Positions 13,251 to 23,700 of a stretch of 64,000 nucleotides of DNA are shown here, piece by piece; within the stretch, counting starts at the first letter, position 1, and the number at the start of each line of letters is the position of its first letter. The notes beneath the pieces were generated by a model. The model was not told where the DNA came from and searched no databases. It saw only the letters and a list, made by a program, of their open reading frames with translations. The stretch spans positions 12,995,514-13,059,513 of the forward strand of contig LS997562.1 in the NCBI GenBank assembly GCA_000469685.2, read 5' to 3'. The position numbers and the translations under genes are program-made. The DNA is from Haemonchus contortus (taxonomy: Eukaryota > Nematoda > Chromadorea > Rhabditida > Trichostrongylidae).

Positions 13251-13929
13251 TCGGCTAACCTGAACTTCCTCGTTTTGAAGAGATGCGTGACCTACTGAGA
13301 CTGACTGAGTGATAACACGCCTCAGGACAAGAGCGGCGTCCATCTTCCCTTCAAGATCCGCCGACAGGTCTATTCCCCTTTTTCCCCCAATATTTCCGGT
13401 TGACTTGGTATGATTCGATGTGTTTTGTATTGTAACTGATAGTAACTGATTGTATGCCGCAACATATTGTAAATAATTAAGGAGTGACGAAGGCATTATG
13501 TGCCGAAAGCTTACCGATAAAAGTGAAGAGCAAAGAGCTTCGAAAAGTACAGAAAATGACAAGAAGTCTAAATGAAGCTCAGAGATAGCAGTATTTCAAA
13601 ACAACAATTTACACACAAACAACCACAAGAACACACATGCAACTCGTCTTGCCTATCTTTTTCCAGAATATCCTTTATCATATTCTAGGAATGAGGTGTC
13701 AGCACAATGCAACGCGAGCCATACTAAAAGGCATCTACATTCGGCGCTAGGGATTTAATGCAATTTTATTGTGTAATTTGAAATAAAATGAAAACGAGCA
13801 AACGTCAACAAAGTATCGGGTGAAACCCTACTGCTATCATTTGCTTAAAAATCTATGACCATATAGCTGAAAAGCATTAGTGAACATCTAACAATGAAAA
13901 AAGGAAAAACAATGTAATGAGTCACCACC

Positions 13930-14480
13930 GCTTACCTGTGCTGTTGTTTAAATAAGGACGACCATGTTTTCGATGGGGCTACAGTCAGGGGAACATGCTG
14001 ACCATTGCATTACTTTAACGCGCTACGTTGAGACCATTTTTGAGTAAGGCGCGAGACTTTTACTGCTGCATTGTTTTGCACCAAAAGCATGCGTCCTGCA
14101 TCGAGCTCCTCACAAGGATGGAAAGAGGCGAAGCTTAAGCGATTCTCTGTATTTCTAACAATTCATACTCCAGGATGGGAATTGGCAGAACGAGCTCAGT
14201 TTTTCGGCTCTTCCCAAACCATCCAAGACCATTAATTCGCCCTCTTCTGGAATTCCTTTCAGAGAACACCAGCGGCTTGCGGCAGAGGTTCCTCCAATAG
14301 TAAAGAAATCCATCCGCTTCATCACCACTTAACTTTTTCCATTAGTGGAGGTCATCCAGAGAGGAATAGAAAAGCGAGTTCACTTTCTTAGATTCAGCCG
14401 TTTTCCGAAAATGTGACCTTTTCCATGATGTAGCCAGTTTTTCCGAGGTAATTTCCAAATTTGCGAGCTTGGGCTGAGAA
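13930..14480 (-). pseudogene. Tc1/mariner transposase relic
   Basis: Read on the minus strand, the segment at about 13965-14100 gives the remains of a DDE transposase: a QNNA-like piece and then ACSPDCSPIENM, which resembles the CSPDLNPIENMW motif of Tc1-type transposases. Frames shift and stop repeatedly. Neither terminal repeats nor target-site duplications were found, so this is a decayed internal fragment. Confidence 0.6.
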
Positions 14481-16699
14481 ATCAAGCAAGAAGTTTATTT
14501 AGGATGTCTCGAGTTTATGCTCGTTTGGTCAGATGGTACGCCAGATGGTCATTTTTGAGAATGGTGAATTCATTTAAGCCTGAATTAGAATCACAGATTA
14601 GGAAGAATTCGAGAACTTTCGGTTACTCTTCTTCTTTAGGGGTGGATAAAGATGGGAACGATCCATCATCCAAGGTGAGTGGTAGTCATCAGAATTATGG
14701 ACGAGTCTCAGATAAATGTGAGAGAACGACCAAGCCATGTTCGCCAACGTTAAGAACCCTTAACTGGGACTGTACTTTCTAAGAGAATGTAACCATGAAG
14801 AGAAATGTTAAAAGGGCGAACAAGAAAAGAATGAACAGCAATCGATGAGCATTGGCGTCAAAATTTGAGTTGGCGCATGTAGCCGCATACTTTTAGCACA
14901 ATCAAAAAAATTCAATTCTAGACTGCTTTGTTCTTGTAAAACATTATCATCTATCCATCGTACTTACACTTGAGATCTGCCACCCAGAATTGCATAGAGA
15001 ACGTTCCATAACAGAACAATCATTTGGAAAACTTCTAGAAATGGATCTTGAGGTCATCACAAACTTTTGGCAGGCAGCGTATGTTCCTTGTATTAAAGAA
15101 TCTTGTTTTTTAAATGTTCCACTGATGTCAGCTTCTTTCTTTTTTCAATGAGCATGGCATTGCTTCACTGTATTACCTATTCAATTGTTCTAATCCACTC
15201 CGCGCTATAACTTTCACCTTTGCAATATTGAAAGAGTAAAAAAGTACTGAGTCCCCGGGCTCTGATCAACACTGTTCTGAGATGAAGCCACGCACTCGAT
15301 TTCTATTCTGCATTGTGGTGGCACTTTAGTCGTGGTTTAAGTTGGCCGGTCCCCAAAGATTTGGAAGCTTTTTTGGCCTGGTCAGTCATCGAGTTTCGGC
15401 GCTGCTCATCTCCCCAAGTATCATTCATACTGAGAGTATCAATTTGGTTAACTTATTCAACTTCGCCTATGGACCTAAGAAAAAAAAAGCCATTGCATGT
15501 TTCCTAGTGCATGACAGAGATGTCTTATGGAAAACTTTAATTCAGAGTGGATGGGATTTTTCCTTTACCCATTTATTCGCTTCACATCTTGGCGTAAAAT
15601 AGCTGGGGGAAACTTTGTGATTTTGTCGAGCGAAAGTCCACATTGTCCACGTACTTTGTCGTCCAGCGGGATATTCTTGTATAATCTCATCGAATTCGTC
15701 GAAAGAAACATGGTTTGACTTCCGAAAGGACCAGCCTCCCAAAGGAATCAATACGCTCGGAAACAGTAGATACCACATCTCCAATATTTCTGTTACATCC
15801 TCTATGGATACATAGAGCCTAATCGTTTTTATGAATGATATATATTAGCCCGAAAGGTTGAAAAACCACTAGTCAATCAGAGTGCTATGCAGCATCACTG
15901 TGAACGAGAGAAAAGCGCTTGAAATTAGCGAATTCCCTATGACAACATTACTCCAGTTCGATTCCGTATTTATCCCGTCACAGTGTTTACTTACTAGCAA
16001 TACTAGCAGATAAGAGGTCAGCCTTCCTAAGCAAGTGGTGCGTGATAAGCAACACACTCCCGCGACGTTCCAATTGATTGGTACTCGTTTTTATAGCGAG
16101 CTATCCTTTTCCGTACTCACTCTTCGTTGGGGAGCGCTGCCGTTTACTTCGATTTCGTTTCTCTCTGAGGTCCAAGTAACCACGGCAATGACTCTTTCAA
16201 AGACTACTTCTCTCTTTTGTGGTGGTACAATCGAGCTCGTTCATTATATTCGGAATGCTCATAGAAAATGGAATAGTAGCGAACCGTTTTTAGTGACTTT
16301 ATATGAAGACTTCAGAAGCTACATTTTTAACTGAATAGAGAGAGAATAGAGCAGCTCTAGGCAAAATTAAAAGATCAAGGAAAGACGCCAAATCACATGG
16401 AAAGATAATAGTAGAGAGCAAATTTCGGGCAAGACGTCGAGAGTTTGACGCAAAGCTCACAAAAAATTGCTCACAAACAAATGTCATTCACTGAAACCTC
16501 CACCTTTGGCTCATGAGCACTCCTTTTTCTAGGTCTTATTGGAAGTCTGTAGGCTCATCAGAGCGCATCATTTTTCAAAACTCCTCGCACCAATTCGAGG
16601 CTTTCTCTTTCTCGCACAGGACAACGTTCTCTTTTTCCTGCTCAATTGCCAGACAAATATCTCTGTGGTTGTGTTTTTCGAAACAAGAAGATATTTTAG
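14481..16699. other. Intergenic region, no gene seen
   Basis: Several short frames (14504-14782, 15342-15602, 16035-16334) lack plausible splice context, and their strands overlap one another. Nothing here could be supported as a gene. Confidence 0.35.
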
Positions 16700-18489
16700 A
16701 TGAGTGGGCTCGTTGATGTCGACAAAAGAATGTCTGAAATCGAAAACGATCGTTCAAGAAAGTCCATCAAACCTCATTTGAACAGAGCTGGGGTCGTTGA
16801 AGGAGAGGCGCCAGAAACCGACGACGAACTTAATATTGACGTGCCGTCAACATCCGTTACAGCCACATCTGAGGAACCCTGTAAGGATATAGCTGTTCCA
16901 CAGCGGTGAGTCGTTTGTTGCTTCTCAGAAGAATGGATATGTATTTGAGTGCTTGAGAGCTCAGTGGTATTTCCAAACCCTAGGCAACCTCTGTACTGCT
17001 CAGAGAAAAATTAGATAAATGATATGCCTAGGATGGCTAAACTTTTGAAGTTAAACTCTATCTTTATATACAGTAGAGTTTAAAGACCAAAAAGACCTGG
17101 CACCCCCCAACTACATTTTCACCAAACACTGTTGTAAAGTTGTTCGTTCTGTAAGTCACTGCAATAAACCACTGCTATATCACAATTACAGGGTAGATTC
17201 TAAGTATCATTTTCTCCCTTACGACGTTTCAGCGATCACTTGAATAAGGTTAATACCCGCTGGTGAATGCTCCGCTCCTTGGAGATGGGGTTCCTCTGAG
17301 CTTGTATGTGCTATGTTAATCTTGCCCGAAGTCCCAGCCATCCAAAAGTTGACCAGACATTTCAGATAATACCGAATTTCTAAACATATAGACAGACAGA
17401 AACGGATTCTTTGTATAGAAAGCCATAATGATGATTTTTTAAATAGTAAGTAATGATGAATATTACATGTATGAAACGATTTTGGACGTCAAGAACGTCT
17501 TTGAAAAGTGTTGTGAACTTTTGATCTTAGCTCTGTCCTCCTCGGTACAGGCCACGTCCACTTTGGGGGTGACCATTTTGCACCAGTAAACCCTATGCAT
17601 TTTTTCGGATTCTATAAATTATTTGAGCAGAATTGAGGATACTTCATGACAGCTTCGCTTACCCTTCCCACCGTGAAAGACTAACCACCCTTCTAATAGC
17701 TGCCCTTAGCCAGTTTCTCCGCATTCTAGAATAGTTGAACACATAATTTTACTATAATAATTTAATTTATGATTTTTTTGTCTCGGCCCACCCATCACAG
17801 TGTAAACTCGGTTCACTTCGAGCTTTTGACCAGTTTTCTTCCTTGATTTTTAATCTTTTTTTCTCGCATTCGAGACGTTTTTGGGCCTAGTTGGGAGTTT
17901 TTATCTAGCCCATCCAACCTTCTGCAAACAGCGACTAATTTGAATACAGACAAACAAACAAACAAACAAACAAACAAACAAAGAGAAAGGCAGAAAGACA
18001 GGCAGACAGATGCAAGCGCGTTCTAATAGTAAGGATTATCAAATCAAATAATACCGTCAGAGTGAACACTTGAGCGGATAATTCGTCAAACTGCTTCAAG
18101 AGCAAAATTTTCTCCTGTAGAATTGTTATAGAGCTCGAGTTCATGTTGATGAGAAACTGGAGCGAAGCTGGCGGAAGTTAGGAGAAGACGTACTGATCGC
18201 ATCAATAAAACGGGTGCGACCGACCATGAAGATGGCCAATGATATGGAAACATGTTTAGATAATACTCTCGCCGCCGTTCAGGTCTGCTTTCAGATCATT
18301 CTTTTTTTTAAGGTCTTCATCTCGTAAGGAAAGATTCTACACGGTAGTGTTAAGGGTGCGTCGGGACATATTCGTCACGCGTCTACTGTTGTCTACCATC
18401 TCGAAGATAGTGTTGATGCGCTCCTGGATGCCTCCAAGCTGATACCGACGAATTTCGAAAACACCGTCACAATAATGCGCTTAGCATAA
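16700..18489 (+). CDS. Unrecognised helical protein of about 170 aa
   Basis: Three exons join in frame: 16700-16905, 18132-18282 and 18334-18489 (TAA). The ATG follows TATTTTAG directly, as at a spliced-leader acceptor. Exon 1 ends after two bases of an Arg codon before GTGAGT, and exon 2 supplies the third base, giving DIAVPQRARVHVDEKLERSW. The N-terminal third is acidic and low-complexity (EGEAPETDDELNIDVPSTS). The remainder is predicted helical (KLGEDVLIASIKRVRP, MANDMETCLDNTLAAVQ, HLEDSVDALLDASKLIP). There is no signal peptide, membrane segment or known catalytic motif. The last intron is 51 bases with an unusual GTCTGC donor and a weak AAAG acceptor, so that junction is less certain. The layout resembles small coiled-coil complex subunits, but no family is claimed. 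Confidence 0.6.
17270..17440 (-). repeat. Dispersed GTCT-core repeat
   Basis: A copy within intron 1 of the 170-aa gene: a TGTTAATCTTGCC block, then an AGACAGACAG run near 17390. It resembles the 10540-10745 copy. Confidence 0.5.
17935..18045 (-). repeat. ACAA microsatellite with GTCT-core repeat
   Basis: About nine ACAA units at 17946-17981 are followed by AGACAGGCAGACAG. The surrounding bases match the tetranucleotide end of the dispersed family. It lies in intron 1 of the 170-aa gene. Confidence 0.6.
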
Positions 18490-19396
18490 ACAGTTTATCT
18501 TGGAGTGAAGCTTTCCTCGTATCGTTCTAACGGTGCTCGTGTTTGGCATTTTCAAATCGTGCCATATGGTGTTGTTACTTGGTACTGGCCCTAAGGAACC
18601 CAGCTACTGTTATAGATTACTTTGTTGACGCCAATCTAGTGGTTCAGTGCTGCTGTTTGAAGAAAGGAACAGAAATGTTATAAACTTTATTTGTTATCAT
18701 ATTTGTGTTTGAATGAATAGTGCTTCATCTCTTCAAGATTCTGCCAAACGAACTTCTCTTCCGTAGCAGATTTCGTGCATGCTAAGGAGAGGAAAGTAGT
18801 GAAATATGTGAGCTTACGTTTGTTGGCTCGATGACATTCTTTGACGGAGCCAAGTCGATTCTTATCACTTGTTTGAGCTTAAACTTAAAATGAACAGATC
18901 GATGGATTAGGCATAGGTGAAAAATGTGGATGAAGTAAGGGACAGAAAAGATAAGCCTTCAGCTAGGCTCTCAAATAAGATTCCCTTCTTGTAGGTAAAT
19001 CCGTGCTATACATACTGGTTGCAACATTCGCTCGTCGCACCTTTGCTGCTTAAAGAACCTCCACTGGGTTTTTAACCATGCCTAGAAGTAGAGCTTCATG
19101 AAATATTCGGAAGTGTGATTTTAGGCGTTCTTGTTTACAAATAAGAATTTTGTAGCTGTAAAATGAAGCGGACCCTTATGAATATTTCCACTTTTACCAT
19201 CTTTCATGAATTTATTCACTGACTGTTACCGTGGTTGAAGTTTGATTTGTCTTGATAGGGAAGAGAGTCAATGACCTCAAGCAATGAAGGAGGAATGTTG
19301 AGATAACTGAGCAATACGACTACAACTTTGTTCATATGTGAATAGAACCTTATCAGACAACAATGATTCGTCTTGCCGCTTGTTGTTTTACATTTG
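18490..19396. other. Intergenic region
   Basis: Follows the 170-aa gene. No exon chain, terminal repeats or clear poly(A) signal were recognised. Confidence 0.35.
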
Positions 19397-20179
19397 AAGG
19401 TACACTTCACGATAATTTCATGTAATCCAGATTACAACGAAAAACGGAAGATGAGATGAGGTGGAATATAGTGCGAGAAGGCGAAGGAACTGCGTGAACA
19501 GGTGTTTTCGAAATGATGAAAGGTTTCGAAAAATGGTTAAAGAAGGATCTGGACGAGAGTGAGACCAGAAAAATGAAGAAGAATGGGGCGTTCGGACGAG
19601 CTCTACAATGTGTCTCATTGTTTAGGTGTGAGTTCTGGTGCGAATAGCTGACTACGGTAAGCCAAGATTCATTCACCCATCGCGAAAATAGCCCACTCGT
19701 TTAGCCTTCTGGGGTAAAAAAGAAGATTAGGGATCACAGCAGCAAAAAGAATAACGGAGAATAAAAGAATAGGAGAAAAACATCGCCTCATACCCGGCGA
19801 TCAGCAGATTGTGTGTGGGTCTTAGAACGAATATCGGAATCTGTATCGCCTCGATATTCGTCTGTCGAGACATCGAACGAGGGGCGGGAAGTCCGGGCGA
19901 TCCGGTAACAAGCCTCCCACTGTGTCCTAGCTGTTGAGCTTGGTATACTGTGTTCAACTCTCACGAGGTTATAAAACTTTATTGGCTGACGTTTCGGCGA
20001 TGTCGACTTCCTCAGAGCCTGAAAAGATCAAAACAATTGTTTTGATCTTTTCAGGCTTTGAGGAAGGCGACAGCTGTTAAGTTTTGGGACTTGACAGCGT
20101 CCTTTCTGATACCCCTGAAGGCCACTGGGTAATGCTAGGGGGCAAACTCAGAAACCATTTTTACCGTGAATTGTGCCTT
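19397..20179. mobile_element. MITE-like element copy 2, interrupted
   Basis: The left end AAGGTACACTTCACGATAAT and the right end TTACCGTGAATTGTGCCTT are diverged versions of the copy at 9262-9771. Internal blocks match that copy in reverse orientation, for example the segments near 19735-19760 and 19850-19900. About 200 extra bases at roughly 19950-20140, including a perfect palindrome, are absent from copy 1 and look like a later insertion. Confidence 0.6.
20016..20057. repeat. 42-bp perfect palindrome
   Basis: Bases 20016-20036 are the exact reverse complement of 20037-20057. The near-palindrome extends outward with few mismatches (GACTTCCTCAG / TTGAGGAAGGC) to about 70 bases and is preceded by GCTGACGTTTCGGCGATG. 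It sits in the insertion within MITE copy 2. Confidence 0.9.
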
Positions 20180-20523
20180 GCCTTTGAATACTTGTCACTG
20201 TCTGTTGGTCCTTCCTTTCAGAACTCAAAGATTCCATAAACGTTAACCGCAAACCATCGGTGCCAACCGTATCATTCCTGCATTTTCGCCTCTGGTCTAG
20301 GGAAGGCTGCTTGCCGAGCGACTCTCGGGTTTATGTCTCTGTCTCTGTTAGCACCCATCAATTTCTATTGTTTGTTAACTAATCCTGAGTTTTATGACGA
20401 AGTATTGTTATAACTTTATTTTCATTATTCTTGTTTGATTTGTCTATTTTTTTCTCACATTGAGTCTGTAGAATCGTTTCCGCGAGCAGCCGTATGCCTC
20501 AATACAGCGCGTCATGGAACGCA

Positions 20524-20580
20524 TGAATAAATAAACAAATAAATAAATAAATACCTGAACAAATAAATAGATAAATAAAA
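20524..20580. repeat. AAAT-type microsatellite
   Basis: Imperfect tandem AAAT/AAAC units on the plus strand. They lie just beyond the 3' end of the SLC22-like gene. Confidence 0.8.
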
Positions 20581-20684
20581 GCTCAATTTTTGCAAAGTCA
20601 TATGAATTCTTGCTATCATAGGAATGATAACAAAAAGCATTCTGAACCAGTTCAGCTTAACCTATTCGGGTTTTTAGCAATAAA

Positions 20685-20690
20685 TTTATT
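20685..20690 (-). terminator. Polyadenylation signal of the SLC22-like gene
   Basis: TTTATT on the plus strand reads AATAAA on the minus strand, 95 bases beyond the stop codon at 20785-20787. Confidence 0.5.
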
Positions 20691-20784
20691 CACGTATACA
20701 ACTAAATGCAGTGCTTCGAGCTATTTCGAAGGGAAATCCAGAAATTCTTCACAGAGCTGAATCGAGCACTGCTCTTTACAAAAA

Positions 20785-23700
20785 TTACAACGGAACGCTT
20801 TTTGCTTTCTTTCTAAGGTGACTGCTGATCAATGTAGCGCTTTCTCGCTTCTTTCTCTGGTGATGAGCGGAGGTGAATAGCCCACGACGTTTACCTGTAA
20901 CATAATTTAATCACTACGTATAGTTAGAATTAGAATTAGAGACCCACCGAAGTTCTCAGCATCCTCTATTGTCATCGGAAGTGGGGCGCCGAGCGTTTCC
21001 GGAAGAAAAAATGTGCAGGTACCGGCAGAGAGCGCCATGAGACCCATGATGAGTAGTGGGAGAATTTTCATATAATCACCCTGAATCATCACAACTGCAA
21101 CTGATCGCTCAGCAGAAGGTATAAGATAGAGGTATAGAAATCTGTAGACGCTTAGTCCGGATACAGCCAAATTTGTCCGTGCTTGTAGCAAAATATCATT
21201 TTCCTACTTTATATTATTCGCTTTGGAGCTATTGGTTCGTTCCATTGGTTGTTTATGTGTCTGTGTTTGTCGTTATGTGTATTCGATCGAAAATTCATAA
21301 ATCCTGTCCCGCTAAAACAAGAGTGTTCAAATATGGAAGGGTTACAGGATTGGAATATCGATGGTTTTACTGGACGGTTCTTGTTGAGACCAAAGGCAAC
21401 AGATGAAGATCTTTTAACGTAAGAGATCAGCTCATGCGCCTGCGTAGTAAAAGATGAATTGAGGATCAAGCTTGCAATCCAACTCCGTATGCGGGAAGAT
21501 AGCCGCTCGGCGTAGGCTGAGCGATCCGATGAGTCCTATACAAACAATTTGAGGAAGGTTTTTTGAAATTTTTTAGAGCTACGTTCATAGTCCAAAATCC
21601 ACCTCCACCAAGAGTTTCTCCTCTCTGAAAGTTCTCTAGCAAGTTCGTGACGAGGCTAGTTGGCGCAGCGGAGGATTAAGAGAAATTGCGGACCAAAAGT
21701 GACCGACACTGACTCAGATACACAGGTGTTTTCAAGAGACCGTTCTCTGCTTCTGCTGTGTTGGGTCGCATAATACCATCTGTATCCTCCCAGCTGATTC
21801 ATGCGTGCGGGGAAGGATGGTCTGTATGGGTATCCTGCACATCTTGCAATCGAGTGACTGAGAAGTACCCAGAAGGCGATCGGAGTCGCCTTCAAAACCG
21901 AAGCCCTTCGTCCACTCCGAGATGGCCTGGCTAGCTTCCCATCCCGCATATCATAGCCTGACAAGCCACTCATGGATATCCATGTGCCCATAACAGCAGT
22001 TCAGTAAGGGTTCATTTCCCTGAACCTGATGTAGTCTTATGCGGCAGCGTTGGATGAGACCGCTTGGAGAGTGATGCTCGAATTTCTGTGTCATAAAAGG
22101 CGCCTAAAAGACGAAGGACTAAATGACGATTTGTGCTTTAGACACACGCGTGTTTTGTTGAAGGAGTGTATCGAAGATCTGATAATGCAAGCTAGCAAGA
22201 CCAAGTACGACGTCATCGGACTGAATGAGACGAGAAGTTGCTACGCGCATTTTTTGACGCAGAAGAAGCTGAAGTGTTGGATCGGCCCATCTGCTCATCC
22301 GCGCTGGATTTTGTCATCAATGGAAGGAGAAAGAGCTACGAAGATCAGCAAACGATGCCTTGAGGCCATCATCAAACAAGTTCGCCTCCCTTATCTTGCG
22401 AAATTATGGGGAGATCGCTATAGACAACATTGATGAAGAATATAACCGGCTTCCCAAATCCAAATCTTCACGATAGTGCTAGGAAAGCAGAGAATCTATA
22501 TGTAGCAAAGGGACCCTCTTCAAAGACTATTTGCAGAGAAAATAGAGCACTCGTAATTCTCTTTGAAGCTTTGACATTTGTGACGCCCAACTGACGTGTC
22601 CTCGTCGTTCTGGCGGAAGAATTACTGCATCTCGAAGCACAACGAAAAAAGTCGTCCATGATTTCTACTTGAATCTGTTTAATCGCCACATCCACCTGCC
22701 TACCCACCATCTTAGGCAGGACGTATATCTCGTTTCTTCAGTTTCTGAATGCGATGACGTCAATGGATAATTGTGCGGTGTCCGCTTCCGATATGACCGA
22801 ATCAGAAGATCTAAAGAACCTCATAGCACTCATAGTCAAAACCCCGGCAAAGATCCTCACACGGTACCTGTCGGAATGCAAAGTGCCTACGTCGTGAAAA
22901 CCAGCAACAGCACTTTATTTGCACAAGTAGGGAGATGCAGACGTTATTGGCATTTATTGCTCAATCTGCCTGCTGCCTGTAAACTATAACATCAAGTTTC
23001 CACAGAATCATGGTTAGAGGGATTGAGAGAATTCTAGATGTAGGACAGCCGTGCGACCAAATAGAATTTCGGAGAGAATTCAGCATGGCCAGTCACACCC
23101 ACTTTCTCCCAAAGACTCCTTGAGGTGTCTCGAGAGTACACGGCGCGATTATGCGTTAGATAAGTCGATTCAATGGAGGCCTTGGATTCCGTCTAGACAG
23201 CTTCAAGCAACCACAGCTTTCTTCGTTAATACATGAGGATGCTTCGCGAGCTCTACAACATTCTCTAAATCATAATCCCTCCATTCAACAGGGTGTCATC
23301 GATGGCGGGAATGTCCTTTCCGCGCGTCTGTCGAAACCAAGTCACCCCACTCCGTACCATTACGGCATTACAGTACCACTAAGCGTGGGTGCCGTGGACG
23401 ACACCTGGGTGCCATTCACGGCACTTGCGTTCGAGGTCACCAATCAATGATCGCATCTAAAAATATAGGGGACTCTCCGGCGCGTGTCGCGTGCGTGTCT
23501 CTTGGCCCATTGCCAAATGTGGTTTACTCGCCTCGACTGGAGTAATTTCACTACCGCCTGCTCACGAATACATGTGTAATCCATCTTCTGAGCATCTCGC
23601 TGCAACTGCTTAATGTTTGTTGTTTGTGTTGTGAGGCTGACTTGCTTGGGAGTTCATTCATGTCCCTAAGCGCTTCATCCTTTTAGACACCTTCAGCGTT

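Noticed and set aside
13200..13562. 120-aa minus-strand frame
   Set aside because: Overlaps the repeat block at 12.6-13.25 kb, and no splice partner or recognisable motif was found.
21656..21991. 111-aa minus-strand frame
   Set aside because: Lies opposite the 5' part of the degenerate RTE element; shadow frame.
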